A stretch of DNA of 64,000 nt, taken from positions 434,001 to 498,000 of the forward strand of contig JAWWNJ010000014.1 in assembly GCA_037176885.1 (NCBI GenBank), read 5' to 3'. The position numbers were made by a program, and so were the translations under genes. The notes beneath the pieces were generated by a model. The model had not been told where the DNA came from. It saw nothing but the letters and a program-made list of their open reading frames with translations, and searched no databases. This document shows positions 45,655-57,284 of this stretch, one piece after another. This DNA is from Favolaschia claudopus (taxonomy: Eukaryota; Basidiomycota; Agaricomycetes; Agaricales; Mycenaceae). Position 1 is the stretch's first letter; every line of letters begins with the position of its first letter.

Positions 45655-46470
45655 TCAAAGAACACGGTGAATCGTCGCCATTGTCGCAGTGTGAGTGAAA
45701 GGTGTGTGGCGGTTGCCGAAGTTTGGTGGAAATTGGCCCTCCTTACCGCCCCCAGGCCAGTAGCAATTTTCGATGAGGTGGCCGATGTGTTTGCAGTTGG
45801 GATTAACGCAAATCAGGCCCGCATTGCGGGCAGCAAGGGCAGCGGGGTCGACGGCGATGGCTGGTGCTGGTTTGACGGAGAGTTTGAGCAAATTCTCGAC
45901 GTCAGCGATTGCCGTGAGAGTGAAGAGCGTAGGTTTAACGTAGTCGAGGGACGGGGGAAGGGATTTGATAAGGTTGGTAATGTGTTCGTCGTCGTCCGAA
46001 ACGGTACCCCCGGCGTCGATGACACCGCGGCGCAGGACATTGTGTCGTTTAAAGTGGTCCTCCATAGGTGAAGCAGGGTTGTAAACCTCTGCTGCGATCT
46101 TGTCCTTGAGCCACGGCTATTGTGGATTTATGACGATATTTGGCGATGATCGAGTCCCATAGCTCCTTCGCTGATCCGTCGTCCTTCAGTCCAAGCTCGA
46201 CAATGTCGACAATGTTCAGCGCCATGGTCGAACGAACCCACTCATCACGAGCGGTATAATCAGCGAGGTTCGGTGTGAGCGAGGACCAGTCGGTCTCAGC
46301 GGTTGGTCCAGACGACGGGTCGGGTCGGGTAACTTTGCCGGTACAATAGCCGTCAACGTGACGACCCGTCAGGATGTGGGTGATGGTGCTCTCGAAGGCA
46401 GTGAGGTTGGTGCCGTCGAAGTGCTTCCGGACATCCGGATGAATGATAGGATTCGAGTTGGATAAAGCCA
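45655..46470 (-). pseudogene. Copia-type gag relic
   Basis: ATG at 46470 starts a UBN2-like copia gag: FDGTNLTAFESTITHILTGR, DEWVRSTMALNIVDIVELGL, AKELWDSIIAKYRHKSTIAV. A frameshift near 46100 leads into MEDHFKRHNVLRRGVIDAGG and a knuckle-like CVNPNCKHIGHLIENCYW before the stop at 45655. No protease, integrase or RT follows on this strand. It is unrelated in sequence to the plus-strand copia next to it. Confidence 0.75.
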
Positions 46471-46680
46471 TGGTAAGGTGCAGAAGAGAAGGTGTGGATG
46501 TGGGTGTGGATGTATGTAGCCGAGGAATGAAACTCGTCCCGGATGTGTGTATGTGACTCCGGAATGAATGTCGTCGGAGCAAGTATGTGGATGTGTAGTC
46601 GGATGTGTGGGTGTGGTGTCATGCGGGTGTGTGGAAGGTGTCGACAGTGTGACAGGGAAGTGAATCGGCGCAGAGGATTA

Positions 46681-46966
46681 TGTTGGACGACGGCTCGTAG
46701 GACACCAAAGAACGTTTAGATAAGTATTGAAGTCGCGTCACGCCACGTGTATTGATATACCGTGACGGGACGTGACGAACCCTCATTCGCGTCTTGCTCT
46801 TAGCGTCCGTGTGAGGGTAAGAAACACATTCACTAGCTACAATACTTTAGCTGACCTCTAATGTAGTATACAAGTACTCACTTAGAGTTCAGGTAATACA
46901 CTCGCGTCTTGCTCTTAGCGTCCGTGTGAGGTATACAAGTACTTACTTGGAGTTCAGGTCTTAACA
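46681..46966 (+). repeat. Probable 5' LTR of the copia element
   Basis: Starts TGTTGGACGACGG and ends ...TCTTAACA, followed by GGTTATGGGCC, a plausible tRNA primer-binding site. Inside, CGCGTCTTGCTCTTAGCGTC with following bases is duplicated (46791, 46903) next to duplicated TATACAAGTACT-type words. No matching 3' LTR was found in the window. Confidence 0.55.
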
Positions 46967-47143
46967 GGTTATGGGCCTATAGTCCGAGTCTTTCCCACTC
47001 GTACTTTGGTTCCTGGACTCTTTTGGCGACGCTTCGACCCCGCGAGATCATCTCCGCTCTTTTCTTCTCGGTGTTTCGCCTAGTGCGAAGACGATTCTTC
47101 ACGACTTTTGACGAACGGCGCAACGACGACATTCGTTCTCGCC

Positions 47144-48460
47144 ATGTACCACTCTTCGTATTCTCAACCTGGACCAACGTCTCAGGGCAACCCTTGGTCC
47201 CACCATCACGGTTTCGCGCCGCAGCACCCGGATCCCCAATTCGTCACCCCGCCACAGACGACGTACGTTGTTCCTCCGACTGCGCCATCTGCTCCGCCGC
47301 GCCAGCATGCGCCACTGCGCGGGGTCTCGCAAAACCCTCCGATGCCGCCGGTGACATTACACGCGCCGCGATACCACCCTCCACCTTTGTATCCCCAGTT
47401 TGGTGCACCACCGCCGGTTCCTCCTGGTCACCCACCAGCACCGGCGCCGCTGTCGTCGCGCCCACTGCCGAACCCTCCCGCTCCCGTGCTGCCCTCTTTA
47501 TCGAATCTATACAGCTCTGCATCTGGTCACATTGCGGACTTGGGACCCGTGCCGAAACCTTTCTCGTTGTTATCAAATGGCTGGACCGACGCCGACAAGC
47601 TTGCACTCGAACGTTATAACTGGATTTCTTGGTCTGGGAAGGTGAAAGATCAGCTGTGTATGGCTTCGGGCGCGTGGCGTTTTCTGGAGCGCGGAAACCC
47701 ATACCCCTCGTTCCAAATCTACCCCGCTCACCATCGCGCGTGGATCGACGCGGATATGGTGGTGCGATGCTTCTTGTCCGAGGTTTGTGCTGTCACCGAA
47801 CGCCCGTATTTCGAGCATTGCACATCCGCGGCGGAGGTGTGGGAGACGTTGCTCACCCGGCACACCTGCCGCGCAGCTTCCTCAGCGTAGAGCTTTCCGC
47901 TGACCCGAAGTCGTGGACGGCACCGCTCACTGCTCTCCGCGATCTCAACAGCGCCATCTGGGCGTCTGGTACTCCCGACCCGGACAGTTCCGGTCTCCTC
48001 ATTGCCTTATCTCGCCACAACGACACTTTCGTTCGCGGCCTCCTCGCGCAACCCGACCTGACGCTCGCCTCCGCACTCCGCAGTGTTGCTGCGTTGATGG
48101 CTCAGCCGTCAGCGACGGGTACGAGCGGTTTCGCGTTCGCTGATACCTCAAACACTCGTCCACCTCCCAAGAAGTTTGCGGGGAAACGCGAAATCTGCTC
48201 GACGCCGAACTGTGGAACGCCCGCCACGCACACCTGGCCCTACTGCACCGCACCAGGGGGTGGTATGGCTGGGAGGCCGGTCTCGGAGGCACAAACGAAG
48301 GCGCGCGAGGACCGGAACGCACAGCGGGCGGCTAACGCAGGGAACCATATCAAGCGCAATGCTGCCGGGGAGGCCTACACAACGCTTTGCGGGGTTGACT
48401 ACCTCCTTAAGCCCTCCGTTCCTCCACCCGCTCCTGCCCCCCTGCTGCTCCTGCCACAGC
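47144..48460 (+). pseudogene. Copia gag
   Basis: From ATG at 47144 a Pro/His-rich N-terminus leads to SGHIADLGPVPKPFSLLSNG, LALERYNWISWSGKVKDQLC and YFEHCTSAAEVWETLLTRH. A frameshift near 47865 moves to ELSADPKSWTAPLTALRDLN and TFVRGLLAQPDLTLASALRS, then a Cys-containing segment (EICSTPNCGTPATHTWPYC) that could bind zinc. The frame breaks again near 48450. Gag forms the particle; this copy is defective. Confidence 0.82.
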
Positions 48461-50139
48461 GCACCTCGCGCTTGAGGGACCGGAGCTCTGGCTGGCGAGC
48501 GTCGATCCGGTTGTACCCGTCAACTGGCTCGAATGGACGGCAAACGCAGCGACTGTCGTCGAACCCGAGTTCTTGACTCGGGGGCGAATGTCCACGTATC
48601 GCCGTATCGGGAGGACTTCTTGACCATGCAGCCAATCCAGCCGCGGGCGATTAACGGCTTCCAGGGGAGCGCCATTTTTGCTACGGGCATCGGTACCATC
48701 GCCACTGACAAATTTATTCTCGAGAATGTTCTTTTCGTTCCCAACGCATCTGTCCGCCTTCTCTCCGTTCTTCGCCTCTGCCAGTCCTCGCGCTGTACCT
48801 TCACCTTCAACGACTCGTCCTGCAGCATCATCGACTCTGACGGCTCCGTCGTTTGTGCCGGTTCCATCCATCCCACTCGTCACCTTTATCAACTGCACTG
48901 CCGACCTGCGAATTTCTCCGCGAACACCGCTTCCCCCGATATGCGCGACTTGCGCGTCTGGCACCGTCGACTCGGCCATGCAAATGAACAGGCCGTCGCC
49001 GATCTCTACCAGAACGGTGCGGCTGACGGTGTGGTCCTTGACCCTTCCACCGCTGTGCCCATTTGTGACGATTGCATTCCGGGTAAACAGGCTCGTGCGA
49101 TCATCCCAAAGGTACGCGAGGGACCGAAATCGATGCGGCGGCTGGAGAAGGTGTACGTTGACCTGAGTGGGCAGATGTCGGTGCCGTCGAGGAGCGGGAA
49201 CAGCTACACGCTGGATATTGTTGATGATTGTAGTGACCGTGGCTGGAGTATTCCTATCGCAAACAAATCAGACGCCTTTTCATTCCTCACTGCGTGGGAG
49301 CTTGCGATGGAAGCGAAGACCGGCCTGCGCGTGGGCACATACAAGATCGACGGCGGCGAGCTATTCTCGAGGGCGTTTCAGGACCACTGCAAGGGCCGCG
49401 GCATCAGCATCGACTGCACGGCGCCACACACCTCGAAACAGATCGGGAAGGTCGAACGTTTCCACCGCACCATCCACGGCCTTGCGCGGACGATGCGGCT
49501 TGCTTGTGGCGCACCACCGAACTTGTGGGATGAGTTCTGTGTGACTGCGGCCTATCTACACGCCAGAACACCTTGTACGGGTCAACATCGACGCACTCCG
49601 TATGAGGCTTTTGAACTCCGTAAGCCGAGCTTAGCCCACCTTCGCGAGATTGGATGTCGCGCCTTGGTACTAATCGAGGCGCACAACCCGAAGGTCTATG
49701 CCCGGTCGCTGGAGTGCACGTACATCGGCTATACGCCGCAATCGAAAGCCTACCGCTGCTGGGAGAAGAGCACCGGTAAGGTCTACAATTCGATTAATGT
49801 TCGTTTCATCGAGACGGGCGATACGGTGAAGGTGAGGTGGGACAAGGAGAAACTCGCTGATGCTGCAGCGCGTATTCACTCGCTGCCCCCGCCTCCCGTC
49901 GTCCCAGATGACCAGTCCTCCCCAGATCCCGTGATGCGCACCTCGACTTTACCCGACCCTCCGTCTTCCACAGCCCCGCTGCCGGTGGCCGCTACGATTC
50001 CTGCTGTCGATGCAGCACCGGTCGAGGTCCCACTGCGGCGATCTACGCGAGAACGACGCCAGCCCGTTCGTCTGGTGAAGGAGACGCCGGAGGATGACGA
50101 CGGTGAGGAGATGGCGATGCTAGCGGAGCTGAACGTGTA
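48460..50139 (+). pseudogene. Copia pol: protease and integrase
   Basis: After PELWLASVDPVVPVNWLEW in one frame the reading shifts into a long open frame: protease RVLDSGANVHVSPYRED (catalytic DSGA), gag_pre-integrase WHRRLGHANEQAVADLYQNG with CDDCIPGKQARA, integrase core VYVDLSGQM, DIVDDCSDRGW, YKIDGGELFSRAFQDHC and TSKQIGKVERFHRTIHGLAR (catalytic E), then FEAFELRKPSLAHLREIGCR-like copia sequence (YEAFELRKPSLAHLREIGCR) and an acidic C-terminus. The frame runs into the MITE at 50140. Confidence 0.9.
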
Positions 50140-50802
50140 CAGCTCCGGACAATGGAAGTCAACAATTTTATTTTCGGTCGAACCGCTATTTTCTGGACTT
50201 AGCTGAGTCCAGAAACGGATTCAGCACCCCAGAATAAGTCTAAAAACGATTTTTCCTGAATTTTCCCACGACAAAATGGGTATGGCCAAATTTTTGGGCG
50301 GTCTGAACGAAATTGTGTGTACCTTTTTGGCCCCTCCAGACGAATGTTGACCCAGCCTTCATGGTTGCTGACCATCCAGAGGATACTATATGCAACTACT
50401 CTGGTCCCTCAGCCCTTTTTGCTTTGAGGAACCCGAAATTGGCAATACAGGAGGTGACATATTTGTGATATGTTGTTACAAATGTCACAATGTTCCCACA
50501 GGTTCCCTCCTATTTTGTGACATAACGGCTCGTTGAATTTTCATTCTGAGTCCAGAAACAGACTCAGACAGTCGTAAAGAGCTCAAATCAATATTCTCGT
50601 GATTTTTCCTTGTATTTTGGGGGGTCCGGCCAAAATTTTGGCTACCCTCTACTAAGAATAGCGGATATCTTCGGAACAGCTCGATGAAATCTCACCAAAA
50701 AAAATTTAGCAGGCTCCTGAACTCGTTTCCTTTCGATTCCGATACATATCGGGGTCGTGGGAAAAGGTCGATAAATTTGTCGAGTTTGATTGTCCGGAGC
50801 TG
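50140..50802. mobile_element. TA-flanked MITE (663 bp) inside copia pol
   Basis: CAGCTCCGGACAAT at 50140 and its inverse ending at 50802 are flanked by TA (50138-50139, 50803-50804). Removing it with one TA restores copia reading as ELNV-YLTENPIDVEYPDD. Two internal copies of AGTCCAGAAACRGAYTCAG occur at about 50207 and 50549. Confidence 0.9.
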
Positions 50803-51695
50803 TACCTGACAGAAAATCCCATCGACGTTGAATACCCGGACGACCCGAGCACATACGCTGAAGCGATGGCCGCCCCGACGCTGATAAGTGGGTTGAAGGC
50901 ACGCAGGAGGAACTGGAGTCTCTTCGGTCCATGGGCGTTTACCGTCTCGTCCCCCCTTCTGCGGTCCCTTTGGACAAGACAATTCTCGATCTCAAACCAG
51001 TCTACGTGCGGAAACGCGACGCGCTTGGGAACGTGGTACGTCACAAGGTTCGCTATTGCGCGAAGGGATTTCGACAGGTATACGGCCGGGACTTCACGCA
51101 TACAACGTCCCCAACAGCTTGCCTTGAGTCTTTCCGTGCGATTCTCCACGTCGCCGCAGCACGGGGTTGGGACATACAGCAGGTCGACGTCAAGACCGCT
51201 TTTCTCAATGCCGAACTGCCGCCCGGGGAGTATCAGTACGCTCGTCAGCCGAAGCATTTTGAGGAGGAGGGGAAGGTGAATTGATTCTGGGAGTTGGTGA
51301 AGGCGATCTATGGTTTGCATCAGGCGGGTCGCGCGTGGAATAAGACGCTCCATGAAGCGCTGCTGGAATGGGGCCAGGCGCCTAATCTGTGAGTGGTGTG
51401 TTTACGTCCGGCGATTACCAGACGGTTCTACGAACCTCATCGCCGTTCACGTTGACGACATGATCAGCGCTGCTTCCTCCGCCGCCGCGAACGAGCTCTT
51501 TAAATCGCAACTCCGCTCCCAATGGCAGATCTCCGACCTTGGCGAGGTTCGCTACTGTCTGGGGAATCGGCATCGTACGCGACCCGGAGCGCAGGACGAT
51601 TCGCCTCTCGCAGACCGCCCTCATTGACCGCATTGTCTCAACATTCCACCAAACCGACGCCTTTCCCGTTTCCACTCCCATGGAACACAAACTAC
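50803..51695 (+). pseudogene. Copia reverse transcriptase, N-terminal part
   Basis: YLTENPIDVEYPDD and STYAEAM are followed by a one-base shift at GCCGCCCC (about 50876), then WVEGTQEELESLRSMGVYRL, HKVRYCAKGFRQVYGRDFTH and WDIQQVDVKTAFLNAELPPG. An in-frame TGA at 51282 replaces the Trp before ELVKAIYGLHQAGRAW. Shifts near 51385 and 51560 separate WCVYVRRLPDGSTNLIAVHV-DDM (catalytic VDD) and IGIVRDPERRTIRLSQTALI. The gene breaks after STPMEHKL at the inversion breakpoint. Confidence 0.88.
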
Positions 51696-51696
51696 G

Positions 51697-53942
51697 CACG
51701 CGCTCAGCCGTGTCTCGTTATACTGATAATAAAAGCTGTGATTCGTCAGAATTGAATTTTTTAAAAACAAAGCCAATACACACCGTTCATATTTCTCAAC
51801 CCAATCAATAAATCCCGCTTCTATCTCGTCAATTTCTTGCGCAGTCAGAGAGAACTGGAGGCATTTATTGATAAGCACCACCAAATCGACGAAATGATCA
51901 TAATATCGTCGCTTTTTGAACTTATTATATAGGACAACGGGAGCGAGCAAAGTCGTGAAAAGAAACCATGACTCGGCGGTGCATTGATAGCGGTCGTTGA
52001 TGATGTTAGGGACCCGTGCACCAAACGCTGAAGGCATGGTGGCTCCCGACTTCGCACATGCTTCGCCGATAGCATCTGCCACGCTTGGCGTGAACTCATA
52101 ATCCCCCGAACCACGGTCCAGATCCTTGAACTTCCCGGTCCAGTGGTCAATCATCATAGGGATGATATTCTCGATGAGATGCATGAGGTCGTGGGGAAAG
52201 GAGTCTGGAAACGAGAGGCTAGAGAGGCGGGCAAGGAGGGGGATACCATTTATGCCATACAGTTTCGACCGGCGATCATGCTCAGCATTTGTAGGAGCGT
52301 CTTCGACTGCGGAGGCGTGGCGAATAAACTCTTCGTGTGTGCGCAACGGAAGACGCCGCGGATCGTAACGAGTTCCATCGGGACGGCGAAGTGCGGCATA
52401 ATGAACGTTGGATCGCTCACGAGTGGTATCGCGAACGGCAAGAATTCGACAGGCACGGCAGGGAGAGATGCCATTATGGCCCTTCATGTGCATGAGCTTG
52501 GCGATAGCAGGCATGTCGCCGAAAAGAGAAATAAGATACGCGCGAAGCGTAAATTCGCGCATCTTGCGGTGATGGAATGCTGGGACACCACGCATCAGCT
52601 CGATAAGCTCGTCGATGAGGGGAAACAGGTAAGAATCCATGTCGGCGGGACCTTTAGGACCAGGAATGACGCCGACACATAGCAAGTGAATCAGCCAAGT
52701 CCGAATTTCGGGAGGAAGGTTGTAGATGATGATTATAATTGGCCAGCAACTCTTCTTTCGTCGCTTAAATGGACAGAACCCATCGGTGGAGGCGCCAAGC
52801 GCAAGGTCGGTGGGGGAGGAGAAGTATTTGTGAGGGAGGGTCTCGCCATCGATAGTCACGCGTCGGCGAATGAGCTGTCGGTAATGGCGGCCATCAAAGA
52901 TGTCCGATGTCTTCCCCTCTTCGCTCACGTAGGTCGAGCGGTACTCTAGCTTCTCCGCTGTGGTGTCGTCCTGGAACAAGTTCACCAGACGCGGGATGAG
53001 AGGGAGATAGTGGAAAGTGTTCCGGGCTCTCCCAGCACCGTCCCTTCGTGGCTTATCGCAATACGGGCATTCTTCAAGTTCCGCGTACTGTCCAGTAAAG
53101 CAGCAACAAGAGTCGACACAGCAGTCGTACTTCACTGGGACGACTCCGGAAAGGAACGCGATCTGCGTTTGAAGACGTTGTCGAGATGGGAGATCGGCGA
53201 GCTCGGGGAATGCGCGCGAGAGCTTGTCATATGCACGGGCGCCCAAATCTGTGTCGACTTTGTAATTGTGGGCACGGATTGCCTTCATTTCGTTCGCCGT
53301 GAGTTCATGCCCTTGATTTTGTGTGTGTTAGTTCTCAGAGACAGATTCAGTACATTTCTCCAACTCACCTCGCTGCGCAGCATCAATATCGAACACCTCT
53401 CGCAAACGATCCAGCGGGGCCAAGCCCTGAATCCATGGCGCCGCTCGGAAATCATCCCCAAGACCTGTCCCTTTCGTCCCTCTCGTCCGAATCATCCCAG
53501 AAAAGCTCTTGCAGCCTTGTTTCAAAAGGATCGTCGCCCAGCTCGGAGTCCTGGTCCGTATCACTCCCCTCCTTGCTGAGATCAGGGGTGTTGTTTCCGG
53601 TCAGAGGGAGATTGGGGAGGTGCGTCGTTATTATCTGAGTCTACTTGCATCCCGGCTAACCCAGAATCTGCCCCAGTAGCCGCAGGCTCTTCTCCATCAT
53701 CGCCCATCCTGAAGTCTTCGTTTTCATCTTCCCCACCACCACCACCTCTGTCTCTCGGCTCCCCTGCTATCAGCTCCTTCACCCTCGAGCCTCAAAAGCC
53801 GCTGTCGCTGCTCTGCGTAGCTGTGCTGCTGGGCAACTCGCACAGATTGCGTCGTTTGTTGGCGGAGGTGCCTCCGAATTTGGTTTGGGTGTTGCTTTGT
53901 CCCGCACCCGCAGGGACAATCTCTGTGGTCGTCGCGCGGCAT
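51697..53942 (-). pseudogene. Second Tnp2 transposase, 5' half
   Basis: ATG at 53942 opens DHRDCPCGCGTKQHPNQIRR, matching the Cys-rich start of the 28-kb transposase. The acidic linker changes frame near 53780 and again near 53600. After an intron ending at 53312, the main exon (53311-51784) shows YDCCVDSCCCFTGQYAELEE, CPYCDKPRRDG, PTDLALGASTDGFCPFKRRK, LLCVGVIPGPKGP and GHNGISPCRACRI, ending FIDWVEKYER. An intron (51783-51736) leads to FYYQYNETRLSAC, where the gene stops at the breakpoint near 51697. The 3' half is at 59096-60021 on the plus strand. Confidence 0.88.
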
Positions 53943-54135
53943 CGTTGGAGGGAGTACAGTTGAGGACGAGTGAGCTGGATGCTCAAAACGTCATGTGGAG
54001 CTCGGCAGCGACTCTCGGGGATGCAGGAGTCGCGCCGTCATCGTTGCCTCCACCCGCCCCCACAACACATATAAAAGAGTTTGAGGTGTGTTTCGTTACA
54101 CTCAATCTCTTCCCCACTCACCCACTCACCCACTC

Positions 54136-55241
54136 ATGCCATCTTCAGCCGACAAAGAAAACCCCCCACGCGCTCATCGCAAGCGCACGCTTACTTCAAA
54201 GCTCCGACACACCCGCGAGGCTCAGCGTGCAGCTCAGTTGGATCTGACTGCACGCAAACATCGCAAGGCTCGTCGCCAGGTGCTCAGAGCACGTCAGGCG
54301 GAGGACGCCCTTATCGTGGAGCGGCCCAATGACTCTGACGAGGTGCGTCAATTGCGCGGTGAGTCATTCACATTGGTCTACAGCTCTACCTTAATCTATA
54401 TGTACTAATTCTTTGCAGCGTCGCTCGCTCGTGCCCGCGGTGAGCGGGACGCGGCTGAGGCGGCTACAGGCGCACAGGAGCCCACGCGCACTCTTCCGCC
54501 ATCCCTCGCCCTGAACGTATGTCTGACTTGACAATTGGAGGGCTGCGACGCCGACTCGGGATGGACGGCTCGTCCGCGGATCGGAAGTGGAATGACCTTC
54601 GGGTGTGTCGCTGTCTTGTCTTCTACGTATTCAATATCTCACAGTAAGCAGAGACAGGTCCGCCGCTTCATGGATGCAGGGCTTTTGCAACTCGACAAAA
54701 ACTGGAAAGGCCAAGACTCTCGACAATTGCTCAAGATTTACGACGCGGTATGTTATGTCTTCATTTCATTTTGTTGATGGCTCATTGTGTTATAGATAGA
54801 AGATGTCTTTCCCCCTCTCAAGCGCTGCACCAATCATTGGGCAGCTGAATTTCTCGTTCACGACTCCTTCAGCGCGCAGAAGACCTACGAGAGCTGTAAG
54901 GAGAAAGAGGGTACGTATCGTTTCCGCACGCGGCGGAACAGGCGAGAGCGGGCCTCCTCGGACGATGACGACGACTCCGGCAGTCAAGGCAGCCGCGGCC
55001 CACTCGCACGTGAGTTGAGTTTCTCTTGACGCATTTGACGCATTCTAAATTGAACCCTTGCAGCACCATCCACCTCACCTTCGCCAGAGCCATCAGGGTC
55101 TGGTTCTGGTTCCCCTCAACAAACGGAAGAAGGTGAGCTACATTTACCTTGTGCATTGCCTATCGCTGTACTGACTTGATGTGGTACAGGTCACGTCAAT
55201 GACCGTCTTCCCTCGCTTACTCCAGCACCCGAATCTGAATA
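54136..55241 (+). pseudogene. Accessory gene of the second Tnp2 element
   Basis: Divergent from the transposase half, about 190 bp away. Exon 1 (54136-54358) is basic (ENPPRAHRKRTLTSKLRHTR); exon 2 starts at 54419 (ASLARARGERDAAEAATGAQ). The next conserved part (DLTIGGLRRRLGMDG; DRKWNDLR) is one base out of frame, so the copy is probably broken. Later exons encode RRFMDAGLLQLDKNWKGQDS, IEDVFPPLKRCTNHWAAEFL, an RTRRNRRERASSDDDDDSG stretch and a stop at 55239. The RRF..D....L.NW...(about 17)..P.L.R..N.WA.E pattern matches the accessory protein of the 25-kb element. Confidence 0.68.
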
Positions 55242-55249
55242 ATAAGTCG

Positions 55250-55579
55250 AATGTGTAGCACCTTGTGTAGTACTTCCCCTCAATTTTGATATGAAATTCA
55301 CTTGAAATTGGTGTGAAACTGGAATATAATAGTGCGAGCTTCAACGTTATATTCCGTGAGACTAACAACAATTGATTCTAAATTTCCACCATGAAAGTCG
55401 CGAAATTCGCCTCAATTATGGCCGCGAAAAGCACCATATACCCCGTGAACGGTGCTCGCGGGTATTGGGCGTGAATTTCACATTTTGCCCGTGAAATTCC
55501 GGTGGTTATGGAGCGAAAATTGGCCACAAACAGGGCGAAACAGCCTTGTGAAATTCGCGCGGTCTGGGGCTCACAGTGC
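55250..55579. repeat. Terminal region of second Tnp2 element (accessory side)
   Basis: Many GTGAAATTC/GAATTTCAC words, ending at CTCACAGTG (55579). Read inward it is CACTGTGAGCCCC...GCGCGAATTTCAC, matching the other end at 60030-60198 (CACTGTGAAG...CACGCGAATTTCA). Confidence 0.7.
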
Positions 55580-55780
55580 AAAAATTCGACAGTCTTGCAT
55601 GATGGAAATTCATGATGTTTTGTCATGAATTTATATGCTCAACAACTATCGTAAAAAATGAGTTTCTGAGCATCGTGAAAGGCATCTTGAATTTCATGAT
55701 GTGGTTCATGACAAAACATCAGGAATCTTGAAATTCCTCATTATTGTTTTGAATTTCATGACAAATACTTCACACAGTGG
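55580..55780. repeat. CACTA-type terminus with TCATGAAATTC repeats, copy 1
   Basis: Ends CACACAGTG at 55780 followed by GGA. Read from the end inward: CACTGTGTGAAGTATTTGTC, with repeated TCATGAAATTC and ACATCATGA words. Pairs with 60665-60904 once the inversion is undone; the flank is then TCC on both sides. Confidence 0.68.
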
Positions 55781-55809
55781 GAGTGGTTTTTCTGGGTTGA
55801 AAAAGGGTA

Positions 55810-56032
55810 CTGTACTATTTCGACCGTAGATTCAAGTCACAGGTCACAGAGGGACCTGAATTGAATCTATTTTATTTTCGTAACATGTCACAGAGCGTTT
55901 TCCCATCAGAATTGATCGGCAAAACGCGAAAAATCTCCCTAAAAGGCAATTCGATCACTGATGAATGATGGTAAAGTGAAGATGAGGTGTCACACCTCAA
56001 ACCCATTGAATCTACGGTCGAAATAGTTACAG
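55810..56032. mobile_element. TA-flanked MITE, 223 bp
   Basis: CTGTACTATTTCGACCGTAG (55810) and the inverse ...CTACGGTCGAAATAGTTACAG (56032) flanked by TA (55808-55809, 56033-56034). CTGTA ends recur in the MITE at 60361. 56035-56500 has no recognisable gene. Confidence 0.82.
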
Positions 56033-56509
56033 TAATCCCATGGTGGGAGGGGAGCATAAAATCAAGATTAGGTGAGGGTGAAAAGGCAAGAGGAGGGAGG
56101 CAGGGATTGGCAGCGTCAGGAGAGCTATTCGTAAGGGAACAGCGGTCCTGACGCATGGTGCTCGGCTGCGATGCGTCGAAGAATCGACTGACGGACGGGA
56201 CAGGTAGGATCAGTAGACCGAAGCTGCCCGCCGCATCCCCGGAGGGCACATTTGAGCACGATGTGGGAGCATCCATTGGGGTTGGCACGGCAGGGGGACT
56301 TGTGGGGGCAGGGGCAGTCAGAGGTGGGGTGGTCGGAGGCGCAATTGCCGCAAACAGCAGAGCGTTTGCACTGTGCAGCGATGACTAATACTGGAAATCA
56401 AAAATCAGAAATCGGAATTGGGAATGATGGGAAATCGTTTTCGGTGCTGTAAGGCTCGTGTAACACATTGTAACGCGATGTGACAGTTCTTCTGCATGCC
56501 TCGTATCAC

Positions 56510-56956
56510 TAGGCTCGTAAACCAGCCTGCCTACGATTTGCAACGGGTTTTACATGAGGGTGGTCCGTTGCCGTAGGCAGGCTGGTACTTCTCGGGCCCT
56601 GCCAAAGGGCGGGGCCGGAGTTGGAAATTTTGAGTGGTGCCGAAGCTCGGCTGTGATGTGACAACTTGTGACTCACTGCATCCCACTACGAATTTCCTCC
56701 GGCGGCACTTACAAAAAATCTGAAGCTGAGTTGACCTGCATATAGAATACTTGTAACCCAATCCATTGCAGCATTTTATTTGAGAAAAATCGAGGATTCT
56801 CTGTGGAGCAGGAGTAAATTGATGTCTCCACCAATAAATTTCAAACTCCGGCCCCGCCCTTTGGCAGGGCCCGAGAAGTACCAGCCTGCCTACGGCAACG
56901 GACCACCCTCATGTAAAAACCCGTTGCAAATCGTAGGCAGGCTGGTTACGAGCCTA
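56510..56956. mobile_element. MULE-type MITE, about 120-bp TIRs, 9-bp TSD
   Basis: TAGGCTCGTAAACCAGCC (56510) through GGCCGGAGTTGGAAATTT is inverted at 56838-56956 with few mismatches. The flanks carry a perfect 9-bp duplication TCGTATCAC (56501-56509, 56957-56965). Long TIRs with a 9-bp duplication are typical of Mutator-like elements. The interior (about 200 bp) codes for nothing recognisable. Confidence 0.9.
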
Positions 56957-57009
56957 TCGTATCACAACAATCCAACCCGTTTTTTGTCTTCGGAAAGGGG
57001 TAGGTAGCT

Positions 57010-57110
57010 ATTGCTGCGGTAATGATTGAGGAATACGCGCTAAAAATCGCGCTCAGAGGCAACCTAAATAGCAATATGGCGAACGGGTCCAAGGGGATAC
57101 TGAAACCGAA
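57010..57110 (+). repeat. Dispersed repeat R1, copy 2
   Basis: ATTGCTGCGGTAATGATTGA, GCGCTCAGAGGCAACC and TAAATAGCAA match the inverse of 20277-20396. A-rich (57110) and T-rich (57130) runs follow. Confidence 0.6.
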
Positions 57111-57284
57111 AAAAAAAACACCTCACGCTGCTTTTTTTTTGTTAGAGACGCTTCGTCGGGAACCACCGACCACGTGACGTCCATACATATATGGAATTTA
57201 CCATCAAAAACAGGTGTTCAACAGCCAATTCTTGCCTCAGACCTCGTAAAGTCATCTATCCGGCGTTGTTATGAGTAATATCTC

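Larger units (their letters stand above)
46681..51695 (+). mobile_element. Copia (Ty1-type) retrotransposon, 5' portion
   Basis: LTR, gag, protease, integrase and most of RT lie on the plus strand here; the last part of pol lies on the minus strand at 59105-58370. The break falls just after FPVSTPMEHKL (51690), and the other half resumes at QLGRASRPTDGPLLPEDAER. The element also contains a MITE at 50140-50802. Confidence 0.9.

Noticed and set aside
2689..51284. Programmed stop-codon readthrough or RIP as cause of the in-frame stops (5158, 2689, 39643, 40742, 51282)
   Set aside because: The changes are mixed (small insertion, G to T, G to A) and accompanied by random frameshifts, which fits ordinary decay.
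55560..55600. Target duplication for the inner CACTGTGA ends (55579 and 60198)
   Set aside because: After undoing the inversion the outward flanks are TTG and GCA, which do not match; only the outer pair (55780 and 60904) shows TCC.
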